In this document: positions 1-5,546 of the stretch, in pieces
Position numbering within the stretch: position 1 is the first letter of the stretch
Layout: each line of letters opens with the position of its first letter
NCBI GenBank assembly: GCA_003135495.1
Contig: PLBX01000229.1
Location: forward strand, 1,147-6,708
From: Acidobacteriaceae bacterium
Lineage (GTDB): Bacteria; Acidobacteriota; Terriglobia; Terriglobales; Acidobacteriaceae
Direction of reading: 5' to 3'
Length of the DNA stretch: 5,562 nt
Program-made: the position numbers and the translations under genes
The notes under the pieces: generated by a model
What the model was told of the DNA's origin: nothing
What the model saw: only the letters and a program-made list of their open reading frames with translations
Databases searched by the model: none

Positions 1-78
1 TGAATTCAAAACAGCCCACTACCATCGCGTCACACTGGTTGACGGCGTCTGAGAAGTTTCAAGAAGGAGGAGCTCGTT

Positions 79-996
79 ATGAATACGTATACGGCAATTA
101 CCGTCCCTACGCAGTTCGTTGAGGCCAACGGCATACGTTTCGCTTATCGGCGCTGGGGAAAACCGGGTGAGTTTCCCCTTGTCTTCAACCAGCACTTCAC
201 CGGCAACCTCGATAACTGGGATCCAGCGGTTCTGGACGGGTTTGCCGAAGAGCGTGAGGTCATCGTTTTCAATAATGCAGGCATCGCGAGTTCCACCGGC
301 GAAGTCCCCACGACGTTTGCCGGCATGGCGAAGAACGCGGAAGCGTTCATCGACGCTCTGGGACTCAAAAAGATCGACCTTCTCGGTTTCTCGATCGGCG
401 GCATGGTCGCGCAGCAGATTACACTCGATCGTCCAGAGCTCATTCGCAGACTCATCCTGGTCGGAACTGCACCGCGCAATCACGACGCAGGAAATGGCCC
501 GGGCCACATGACCCCGGAAACCGCCGCGATTTTTGGCGCGACCTACCATCCTCCGGAGAACCTGTGGCTGAAGGTCTTTTTCACCGATTCGGAGAAGAGT
601 CAGGCAGCTGGCCGAGCCTTCCTGAAACGCTATCTCTCGCGCACTGAAAATCGCGACACTCTGGTCGACGATAGAGTCGCGCCGGCGCAGATTGCCGCCG
701 TCGGTGAGTGGGGCTCCCAGCCCGGAGAGCACTTCGCCTATCTCCGGAACATCAAGCAGCCAACGCTGGTCGTAAGCGGAAATCACGATGTAATCGTTTA
801 TACCGTGAATTCGCTGCATTTGGTGGAGAACATGCCGAACGCCAAGCTGATCCTCTATCCGGACGCCAACCACGGATCGTGGTACGAAAATCACGAGGAC
901 TGTCTGTTGGCTAAAGAGAAGCTACAAGCCGTCCGCGAGGAATTGCTCCGGCCAGAGCCTGGGATCGCGGACCCACGGTATGACTACGACAGCTAG
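79..996 (+). CDS. alpha/beta-fold hydrolase, complete
   Basis: A 305-residue protein of the alpha/beta-hydrolase superfamily, probably cytoplasmic because no signal peptide or membrane segment is seen. The nucleophile elbow GFSIGG lies at residues 103-108 with Ser105. The acid is likely Asp237 in GNHD, and the base is His265 in DANHGS, so the Ser-Asp-His triad is complete and in the usual order. The segment NQHFTGNLDNWD (37-48) sits where the oxyanion-hole loop is expected. Residues ~130-215 form the lid/cap region. The length is typical of the family. The ATG at 79 is preceded by a near-perfect Shine-Dalgarno AAGGAGG at 64-70, with 8 bases between, which fixes the start. The gene appears to be transcribed alone, since a possible terminator follows at 1050-1085. 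The substrate cannot be read from the sequence: esterase, C-C hydrolase, haloperoxidase-like and lactonase activities all occur in this superfamily. Class is confident, specificity unknown. Confidence 0.93.
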   Translation: MNTYTAITVPTQFVEANGIRFAYRRWGKPGEFPLVFNQHFTGNLDNWDPAVLDGFAEEREVIVFNNAGIASSTGEVPTTFAGMAKNAEAFIDALGLKKIDLLGFSIGGMVAQQITLDRPELIRRLILVGTAPRNHDAGNGPGHMTPETAAIFGATYHPPENLWLKVFFTDSEKSQAAGRAFLKRYLSRTENRDTLVDDRVAPAQIAAVGEWGSQPGEHFAYLRNIKQPTLVVSGNHDVIVYTVNSLHLVENMPNAKLILYPDANHGSWYENHEDCLLAKEKLQAVREELLRPEPGIADPRYDYDS

Positions 997-1049
997 TCTC
1001 GAATGAAAAGTTGACCCCGCTTTGAACGATGCGGAATCTGCTCAGGGCC

Positions 1050-1085
1050 GCCGTCTTATGTTGTTCAAAACGGCTTTGGGTTTTT
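1050..1085 (+). terminator. possible rho-independent terminator after the hydrolase gene
   Basis: GCCGT (1050-1054) pairs perfectly with ACGGC (1070-1074). Two more A-T pairs are possible inside after one mismatch. A T-rich tail follows: TTT, then GGG, then TTTTT at 1081-1085. The stem is short, the loop is fairly long and the T tract is interrupted, so this is a weak candidate. Its place 53 bases after the hydrolase stop fits. Confidence 0.33.
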
Positions 1086-1096
1086 AGTCGCGACCA

Positions 1097-1120
1097 GCAC
1101 TGCCAATATAGTAGCAGTGC
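1097..1120. repeat. 7-bp inverted repeat ahead of the Crp/Fnr fragment
   Basis: GCACTGC (1097-1103) and GCAGTGC (1114-1120) are perfect inverted copies separated by 10 A/T-rich bases. The spacer and the start of the right arm region contain TATAGT (1107-1112), a good match to a -10 box, although no convincing -35 lies 16-18 bases upstream. The position, about 25 bases before the likely start at 1144, would suit an operator or a leader hairpin of the regulator gene. It does not match the known Crp (TGTGA-N6-TCACA) or Fnr (TTGAT-N4-ATCAA) sites. Confidence 0.35.
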
Positions 1121-1143
1121 CACGAACGTTCCCCGCAATCGTT

Positions 1144-1398
1144 ATGAGTGCTTCCGCCACGGGCGGATGTTGCCCCGCCAATCCCTCAAGACGCGTGCTG
1201 AAGAAAAAGCCCGACTTCGATCCTAAGAAGTTCCTTGCCACTATCGGCGAGGGCAGGCAAGTCGTGCTCTTTGTTAAAAAGCAAACAATCCTCGCGCAGG
1301 GGGATGTTGCGGACGCAGTGTTTTATATCCAGGAAGGCAAGGTTAGACTCACGGTCGTAACTTTCTATGGAGCCGCTTGCCAGAACTTCAATTCGTAA
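1144..1398 (+). pseudogene. Crp/Fnr-family transcriptional regulator, 5' fragment only
   Basis: From ATG 1144 the frame encodes a short tail and then a clear start of a Crp/Fnr effector domain. FDPKKFLATIGEGR (residues 25-38) leads into the cNMP-binding beta-roll, with the diagnostic segments ILAQGDVADAVFYIQEGKV (49-67) and LTVV (69-72). Homology stops at about base 1359. The remaining 12 codons to the TAA at 1396-1398 are antisense to the end of the metallopeptidase gene and do not resemble the family. Full-length members are roughly 220-250 residues with a C-terminal helix-turn-helix, so the rest of the sensor domain, the dimer helix and the DNA-binding domain are missing and the product cannot bind DNA. 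A GTG at 1117 could extend the N-terminus by nine codons but falls inside the inverted repeat. No good Shine-Dalgarno is seen for either start. Family call is good, and truncation is clear from length. Confidence 0.75.
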
Positions 1399-2714
1399 TA
1401 GACATCAACCAAGCGAGAGCCAGCAACTTCAACTTTGAACATGGGTTGTTCGCAGTTACTTCCTGACATGTAGCCGAAGACCCCGGTTCCCGTTGTCTTC
1501 GATGGAACACTGCTTGAGTAACGCACGCTTGACTGAACGGCAATACTAGGGTCAGCCGATCTCCAACGGACCATGAAAACGCCAGCGGAGCAACCATTCA
1601 TTGTGTCAGGAAAGTGTGGTATTCCCTCCCACACATCTCTACCAAAAAGTCGAAGTGACCCTCTCAAAGTAAATGGTTGGTTCCAGAAGTCCTTGTTATT
1701 TTCTGAGCGATAGCCGCTCAACGAGCGAGGAAAAGGAGGAATAGTCTCGCTTGAGGTAGCGACAAATACGCCTGCGTTCTTTGGCCAAGTTGGTCTGACA
1801 GTGCCAACGGGTACGAGCGTCGGCTGTTCAGGTGGAGTTCCCGTACCGCTATGAGTCTGAGGCGTCGGAGCCACTTGGGCGCTCTTATATTTGAGGCAGG
1901 CTTCGCGTGGTTTGGTGATCGAAATCTCAGTGGCAACTCGGGAACCACACGGGATCGCAACTTTACAATCGTCCTGCCAACACATTGGGGCGCAGGAACG
2001 GCCAACTATATCCTGCCCATTGGGGCACTTGGATTGACCCGATGAGAGGCCAATGGGCAGGATGGTGTTACGTCGGCTCAGTTCTGATCTAACGAAATCT
2101 TTGTCGGACACTGCCGGGTCATTCAACATGCTTTGCAGAGTGGTTGTTTGCATGTGCGGTACAAAGACTCGCTGCCATCTCTCCGTAATGTCGTTCGCAT
2201 TGTTTGCCCAGCGGATGATGTTTCGCGCTCTCTGCGGTGAAAGACTGTGACGGTCGTCCATCCAAATTTTAGCGACGGCGTCTTGTGTGGTCGCGCCTTC
2301 CGATTGCCACCATTGCGCGGAGTCCAAAGCAATTTTCTTTTGATTCCCCATCAGCAGAAACGCTGTCGCAAACTCATCGGCTGCATCCTCGTTGTCCCAC
2401 AGCGGAAGATCCCACTGCCGCATCAGAGTATGACCGAGTTCATGGAGATAAACGAATACGAAGGCATTCATCATCCCCTTCGCCTGAAACTCCTCCAGCA
2501 GTTCGGCGCACAACGTGATATTCGGATTGGAGAAGGCATTTACCACACCGCAGTGCCGGACAGATGTCTGGAAGTCAGGAAAAATAAACCCCTGTTTCAA
2601 CTGCGAATACATTGCTTGCAGAGCCGTTCTTAGTTGCTCCGATGTCGCCGTGCTCTGCAGCCTCGACAGATCGTGATCTGTCCGACCACGAGGCGCTTCG
2701 TTTTCAGTGGACAA
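1365..2714 (-). CDS. DUF4344-type putative zinc metallopeptidase with Cys-rich region and C-terminal extension
   Basis: A 449-residue protein. Residues ~25-125 match what I know of the DUF4344 putative metallopeptidases: CGVVNAF (55-61), then ITLCAELLEEF (66-76), then the zinc motif HELGH (His91, Glu92, His95), then NEDAADEFAT (108-117), whose Glu109 or Asp113 could be the third ligand. A second part (230-273) carries six cysteines (230, 241, 245, 250, 256, 273). It is followed by a Pro/Thr-rich linker (~281-312) and an unassigned, probably beta-rich C-terminal domain (~313-449) with two more cysteines. This is longer than the family members I recall. The cysteines and linker suggest an exported protein, yet no signal peptide is seen from the chosen TTG start. 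That start is supported by GAGGA six bases upstream, and no ATG, GTG or TTG lies further upstream in frame before a stop. Substrate and role are unknown. It is the last gene of the - strand series and ends about 5 bases from the truncated Crp/Fnr homology. Confidence 0.78.
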   Translation of the reverse strand: MSTENEAPRGRTDHDLSRLQSTATSEQLRTALQAMYSQLKQGFIFPDFQTSVRHCGVVNAFSNPNITLCAELLEEFQAKGMMNAFVFVYLHELGHTLMRQWDLPLWDNEDAADEFATAFLLMGNQKKIALDSAQWWQSEGATTQDAVAKIWMDDRHSLSPQRARNIIRWANNANDITERWQRVFVPHMQTTTLQSMLNDPAVSDKDFVRSELSRRNTILPIGLSSGQSKCPNGQDIVGRSCAPMCWQDDCKVAIPCGSRVATEISITKPREACLKYKSAQVAPTPQTHSGTGTPPEQPTLVPVGTVRPTWPKNAGVFVATSSETIPPFPRSLSGYRSENNKDFWNQPFTLRGSLRLFGRDVWEGIPHFPDTMNGCSAGVFMVRWRSADPSIAVQSSVRYSSSVPSKTTGTGVFGYMSGSNCEQPMFKVEVAGSRLVDVYYELKFWQAAP

Positions 2715-2720
2715 TCTTGA

Positions 2721-2725
2721 TCCTC
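2721..2725 (-). promoter_or_regulatory. Shine-Dalgarno GAGGA deciding the TTG start of the metallopeptidase
   Basis: On the - strand GAGGA is followed by six bases (TCAAGA) and then TTG at 2714-2712. The next in-frame ATG is residue 35, with no comparable ribosome site noted, so the TTG is the best-supported start. Confidence 0.55.
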
Positions 2726-2764
2726 GTTCACAGCGGGTGATCCGTCCCGAAGTCTGGAAGCCAC

Positions 2765-2923
2765 TTAATCCAACAAGCCATATAGGTCGTCCATTTCAAA
2801 CGGTTTCGGTGATCTGCGAGACTGCAAGAAAACTGCCGCAATCAAAATCACCAAGATCGCCAGGGCGATTAGGATTGCTCAAGCTCTGACTTTCCGACTC
2901 TGGATCACATGAGCAAAGTGCAT
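2765..2923 (-). pseudogene. small single-TM protein gene interrupted by one in-frame TGA
   Basis: Between the ATPase stop and the metallopeptidase, one - strand frame runs from ATG 2923 for 14 codons (MHFAHVIQSRKVRA), meets TGA at 2881-2879, and continues in the same frame for 37 codons to TAA at 2767-2765. The second part begins with a strongly hydrophobic run, AILIALAILVILIAAVFLQ, followed by the basic stretch SRRSPKP and a polar tail ending DDLYGLLD. Read through, it would be a ~52-residue membrane protein with basic residues on both sides of one helix. A single change (for example TGG to TGA) would explain the break. No usable start with a ribosome site lies after the TGA, so the TM part is probably not made as it stands. 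I do not recognise the family. Alternatives are a chance hydrophobic frame, or a lost membrane anchor of the downstream metallopeptidase. The ATG lies 32 bases after the ATPase stop, with only a weak GGAG too far upstream. Confidence 0.4.
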
Positions 2924-2955
2924 ACCCGCAACTCAAATTCGCTCCAACCCCCGAC

Positions 2956-4908
2956 TCATCGCTCGGATTCAGTACCACGGGGCAACAATCTCGTGGAATT
3001 GAGGATGAATGCCAACTCTGAGGTCACATGAATAAAGGCGGCCAAGAGCGGATTGAGGAAACCGAACGCCGCCATTCCCACTCCTACGCTGTCCACAACC
3101 AGCGTGCCTACAAAATTCTGCATGATGATCCCGCGACAGCGTCGAGCAAGCCGCAAAGTTTCGACTAATTTCGAGAGATCGCTTCCGATCAAGATCACGT
3201 CCGCGCTCTCCCGAGCAACGTCAGTTCCCGATCCCATGGCTATGCCGACATTGGCCTCTACCAGGGCTGGAGCGTCGTTGATTCCGTCACCGACCATCGC
3301 GACATTCCGCCCTTTGCTACGCAGCTCAGTCACCCACTTTGCTTTCTGCTCTGGCAGGAGTCCTCCCACCGCTTCATTTACTCCGAGATCGCGGCCAACC
3401 GATGAAGTCGCAGCTTGTGTATCTCCGCTCAGCAGGACAGTTCTCAAACCCATCTGTCGCATTGCCGCAACCGCATTCTTGGCTTCCGGACGCAAAACAT
3501 CCGCAATTCGGATGCTCCCGAGAACTTGCCCCGCGCGAGCGACGTAGACTTCCGACGCCCCGCCCGCGCCGTTACCATCTGGGGGCAAACCCCTCGTCAT
3601 GCCATGTTCCACTAGGAGCGCCAGACTACCCACAAGGATCTCCTCGCCTTGATAGCTCACCCTGACTCCTCTTCCGGGCGTGTAGGAGAATTCATCGGGC
3701 TCAACGAGTGGAATGGCGAGTTCCGTTGCCCGTGCCACAACTGCCTTGGCGAGAGGATGTTCGGATCTGCGTTCCGCAATACTGGCAGCCGCTATGATCT
3801 GATGCTCTCCGAAGCCATTGGCGGAAACGACCTCCCGAATCTGGGGAGTCCCAAAAGTTAGCGTGCCGGTCTTGTCCAAGAGCACCGTGTCCACGGCAGA
3901 CAGCGCTTCCAGGTAGAGGCCGCCTTTAATGATGGCTCCCTGATGCGCCGCTCGGCCGATTGCTCCGAGGATTGCAAGAGGAGTTCCCGCCGCAATTCCG
4001 CACGCTCCCGCTACTATTACGACCGAGATAGTTGACCTGACATTGTGAGTAATGATGAATGTCAGAACCGCTGCCCCCAGCGCAAAATACACAAGGTAAC
4101 CCGCTAAGCGATCAGCAGTTTTCTGAATCGGCGCCCGTGACTTCTCCGCGCGTTCGACGGCTTCAATAATTCTTCCGAAGGTCGTATCGCGGCCGAGTTT
4201 CTGGGCACCGATTTCCAGAGCCCCAGATTGATTGATGGTTCCGGCGTAGACCACATCTCCGGGTGTTTTCTCAACCGGCATGGCCTCGCCAGTGATTGCC
4301 GCTTGTTCAACGAACGAGCGGCCACCAAGCACAACGCCATCCACCGGGACGTGTCCACCTGGTTTCACGATGACCGTGTCACCAACTTGAACCTGGTCGG
4401 ACGCTACTTCCACCACCTGATCATTGCGGCGGACTGCGACGATTCTGGGGAGAAAATCGAGAAGACTCTGGATAGCCCGGCGGCCTCTACCAACGGTGAG
4501 GCCCTCCAAAACCTCGGCGGCAAGGACGAAGATCGTGATGACCAGAGCGGTGAAGAACTCTCCAATCGCCAAAGCCGAGAGAAGAGCGATGGTCATGGAG
4601 AGTTCCATCGTCATCTTTCGTTCAACGATGTTCTCGAAGGCTTCCTTGAAAATGGGATATCCGCCGATCAGGGTAGCCGCGATGCCGATTACGCTGATGT
4701 GCGGAAACGGCTCCCATAACCGAAACCAGACCGCTGCCGCAACCAAGGCCACAAAGCCAATGCGGACTAACTCAGCCCACTCGACTCCATGACCGTGTTC
4801 TTCGCGTTCGGAGCTAGAGTCGGGCTCGTTTAGCTCTGGGGACCTCGGCGTCTCGCTGAGATGCGGAGGGTTGGCTAGGGACTTTTCGATGATGGGCGAA
4901 GAACTCAT
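2956..4908 (-). CDS. P1B-type (heavy-metal) P-type ATPase with atypical M6 motif
   Basis: A complete 650-residue inner-membrane metal exporter of the P1B class. All core motifs are present: actuator TGE (206-208), phosphorylation site DKTGT with Asp345, the class-defining HP (His384-Pro385) in the nucleotide domain, LSGDT (493-497), and hinge GDGIND (540-545). Eight membrane segments fit: ~48-65, 71-91, two within 101-139, 272-290, 293-313, 594-616 and 619-638. There is no N-terminal HMA (CxxC) domain; instead a polar tail has a small HGH cluster (38-40). The M6 segment reads AGACGIAAGTP (300-310), so the usual CPC/SPC/TPC is replaced by Gly-Ala-Cys and only the second Cys position (Cys303) remains. 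M7 has Asp606 where Asn is usual, and M8 has HVTSE (627-631), resembling the HEGxT of P1B-4 (Co/Zn/Fe-type) pumps. Substrate is therefore uncertain; a divalent ion is the best inference. The ATG at 4908 has GGAGGG at 4923-4918, nine bases upstream. It lies 138 bases downstream of the RND fragment and probably shares its promoter. Confidence 0.93.
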   Translation of the reverse strand: MSSSPIIEKSLANPPHLSETPRSPELNEPDSSSEREEHGHGVEWAELVRIGFVALVAAAVWFRLWEPFPHISVIGIAATLIGGYPIFKEAFENIVERKMTMELSMTIALLSALAIGEFFTALVITIFVLAAEVLEGLTVGRGRRAIQSLLDFLPRIVAVRRNDQVVEVASDQVQVGDTVIVKPGGHVPVDGVVLGGRSFVEQAAITGEAMPVEKTPGDVVYAGTINQSGALEIGAQKLGRDTTFGRIIEAVERAEKSRAPIQKTADRLAGYLVYFALGAAVLTFIITHNVRSTISVVIVAGACGIAAGTPLAILGAIGRAAHQGAIIKGGLYLEALSAVDTVLLDKTGTLTFGTPQIREVVSANGFGEHQIIAAASIAERRSEHPLAKAVVARATELAIPLVEPDEFSYTPGRGVRVSYQGEEILVGSLALLVEHGMTRGLPPDGNGAGGASEVYVARAGQVLGSIRIADVLRPEAKNAVAAMRQMGLRTVLLSGDTQAATSSVGRDLGVNEAVGGLLPEQKAKWVTELRSKGRNVAMVGDGINDAPALVEANVGIAMGSGTDVARESADVILIGSDLSKLVETLRLARRCRGIIMQNFVGTLVVDSVGVGMAAFGFLNPLLAAFIHVTSELAFILNSTRLLPRGTESER

Positions 4909-4988
4909 AGCGACATTCCCTCCGTGGTACGAAAGCGATATTCCAGATAAGACTCGACCATTTCGATCAATTCATAGCCACCTAGCAC
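4905..4988 (-). CDS. possible 27-codon ORF translationally coupled to the ATPase
   Basis: In the gap between the RND fragment and the ATPase, a frame opens at GTG 4988 with AAGG (5000-4997) eight bases upstream. It encodes a charged, helix-prone peptide containing YELIEMVESYLEYRFRTTEG. Its TGA (4907-4905) overlaps the ATPase ATG by three bases (ATGA), the classic arrangement for translational coupling. A TTG at 5003 would give 32 residues, and the frame stays open further upstream over the RND stop, so it could also be the tail of a lost gene. The amino-acid composition looks coding, but at this length chance is possible. I do not recognise a family. Confidence 0.33.
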   Translation of the reverse strand: MLGGYELIEMVESYLEYRFRTTEGMSL

Positions 4989-5046
4989 GAACTGTGCCTT
5001 CAAGGAGCGGGCGCCGCTATAACGGAACCGGAGCAATGAACCGATC

Positions 5047-5460
5047 TCACTCTGCGATCCGCGCAATGAGGACAGGCAGCACGGTCAACGCTGCGATAGT
5101 GGAAAGCACCGCCCCACCTAACATGACGGTGGCGAATCGGGCTGGGGCTCCAGAGCTTGCTCCGATCAATGCGATGGGAAGGACCCCCACAATTGCACAC
5201 AGCCCAACGAGAGAAACAACTCGAAACTTCGCTTGAGCTCCCCTATAACATGCATTTCGAATGTTGCCGTACAGCCTCCGGGCCTTGGCGATCTCGGAGG
5301 CAACCATCCAAGCCTGCACGACACCCAGCGCAGAAACAAAACAAAAACCTGCTACCGCGCCCCGTTCAGCGTGCATGCCGCGAACAAAAAGGGCGAGCAC
5401 GCCTCCACTAAATCCCAGAAGCACAACGGCTGTGACGAAGGCCATGCGCTGCCACATCAT
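5047..5460 (-). CDS. RND efflux permease, C-terminal fragment (TM9-12 region only)
   Basis: About 137 residues corresponding to the last part of a CzcA/AcrB-type RND permease, which is normally ~1030 residues. Four membrane segments are visible (counted from the upstream TTG at 5472: ~11-31, 40-60, 84-104, 115-137). Recognisable landmarks are FSGGVLALF (equivalent to ALxGGVLALW), GFCFVSALGVVQAWMVASEI (usually ...GVxxxNGVVLVSxI), FRVVSLVGLCAIVGVLPIAL (usually LRPVLMTALxAxLGLLPxAL), and a well-kept end, VMLGGAVLSTIAALTVLPVL. The NG pair and the RPxLMT motif are altered. Both periplasmic porter domains, TM1-8 and the proton-relay residues in TM4 are absent, so it cannot pump as an RND trimer. 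The frame opens right at the TM9 boundary and just inside a promoter/operator, suggesting deletion of the 5' part. ATGs at 5460 and 5457 and a TTG at 5472 are all possible starts; none has a strong ribosome site. It may be a decaying remnant or a small repurposed membrane protein. Confidence 0.68.
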   Translation of the reverse strand: MMWQRMAFVTAVVLLGFSGGVLALFVRGMHAERGAVAGFCFVSALGVVQAWMVASEIAKARRLYGNIRNACYRGAQAKFRVVSLVGLCAIVGVLPIALIGASSGAPARFATVMLGGAVLSTIAALTVLPVLIARIAE

Positions 5461-5480
5461 GAACTCGCGCAAAAGAATGG

Positions 5481-5509
5481 TTCATCATACATACCCCCAT
5501 AGGTATAGT
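5481..5509 (+). promoter_or_regulatory. putative divergent promoter for the MSHTIK regulator
   Basis: TTCATC (5481-5486) and TATAGT (5504-5509) are separated by 17 bases on the + strand, with a 5/6 -10 and a weak 3/6 -35. Start of transcription would be near 5516, about 27 bases ahead of ATG 5543. It overlaps the opposite promoter and the inverted repeat, so one bound repressor could control both directions. Confidence 0.35.
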
Positions 5510-5513
5510 ACAA
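5484..5513 (-). promoter_or_regulatory. putative sigma70-type promoter for the efflux genes
   Basis: On the - strand TTGTAC (5513-5508) and TATGAT (5489-5484) are separated by 18 bases. The -10 is a 5/6 match and the -35 is weak (3/6). Transcription would begin near 5477, giving a very short leader before the RND-fragment start. The spacer holds the whole inverted repeat at 5491-5506, so repressor binding would block polymerase, and a weak -35 is common for repressed metal-resistance promoters. Confidence 0.42.
5491..5506. promoter_or_regulatory. candidate RcnR/CsoR-type operator
   Basis: ATACC (5491-5495) and GGTAT (5502-5506) are perfect inverted copies around CCCATA, so one strand has a run of five C and the other five G. 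Repressors of the RcnR/CsoR (DUF156) family are known to bind G/C tracts flanked by A/T-rich inverted repeats such as TACT or ATAC. The site sits between the divergent -35/-10 pairs and 37 bases before an ORF with an RcnR-like N-terminus, which strengthens the reading. Confidence 0.52.
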
Positions 5514-5528
5514 GTCCCCGGCATGATA

Positions 5529-5546
5529 TCATTCGATCGCGAATGA
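5529..5546. repeat. 7-bp inverted repeat covering the regulator's start codon
   Basis: TCATTCG (5529-5535), loop ATCG, and CGAATGA (5540-5546) form a perfect 7-bp stem with a 4-base loop. The right arm contains the ATG (5543-5545) of the MSHTIK frame. A separate 10-bp palindrome, ATGATATCAT (5523-5532), overlaps its left arm. In the mRNA the stem would bury the start codon; as DNA it could be a second binding site. Confidence 0.45.

Noticed and set aside
39..67. TTGACG at 39-44 as a -35 box for the hydrolase
   Set aside because: The matching -10 position 17 bases on reads AGAAGG and overlaps the Shine-Dalgarno, so no promoter is supported; it is likely upstream of the window.
19..894. 291-codon open frame on the - strand
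   Set aside because: It lies wholly antisense to the hydrolase gene, whose triad and strong ribosome site show it to be the real coding strand. The product has no recognisable motif.
2796..2978. 60-codon - strand frame overlapping the ATPase end
   Set aside because: No ribosome site and a Ser/Pro/Asp/Gly-rich composition without domain features. The neighbouring frame encodes the more convincing TM segment.
3053..3547. 164-codon + strand frame
   Set aside because: Antisense shadow of the ATPase catalytic region; low-complexity Pro/Ser/Thr/Arg product.
4228..4792. + strand frames of 163 and 122 codons
   Set aside because: Both are antisense to the N-terminal half of the ATPase and show no family features.
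5000..5200. 66-codon - strand frame rich in Cys and His
   Set aside because: It is a shifted reading of the RND fragment. The Cys/His content comes from frame-shifted Ala/Val/Leu codons, with no ribosome site.
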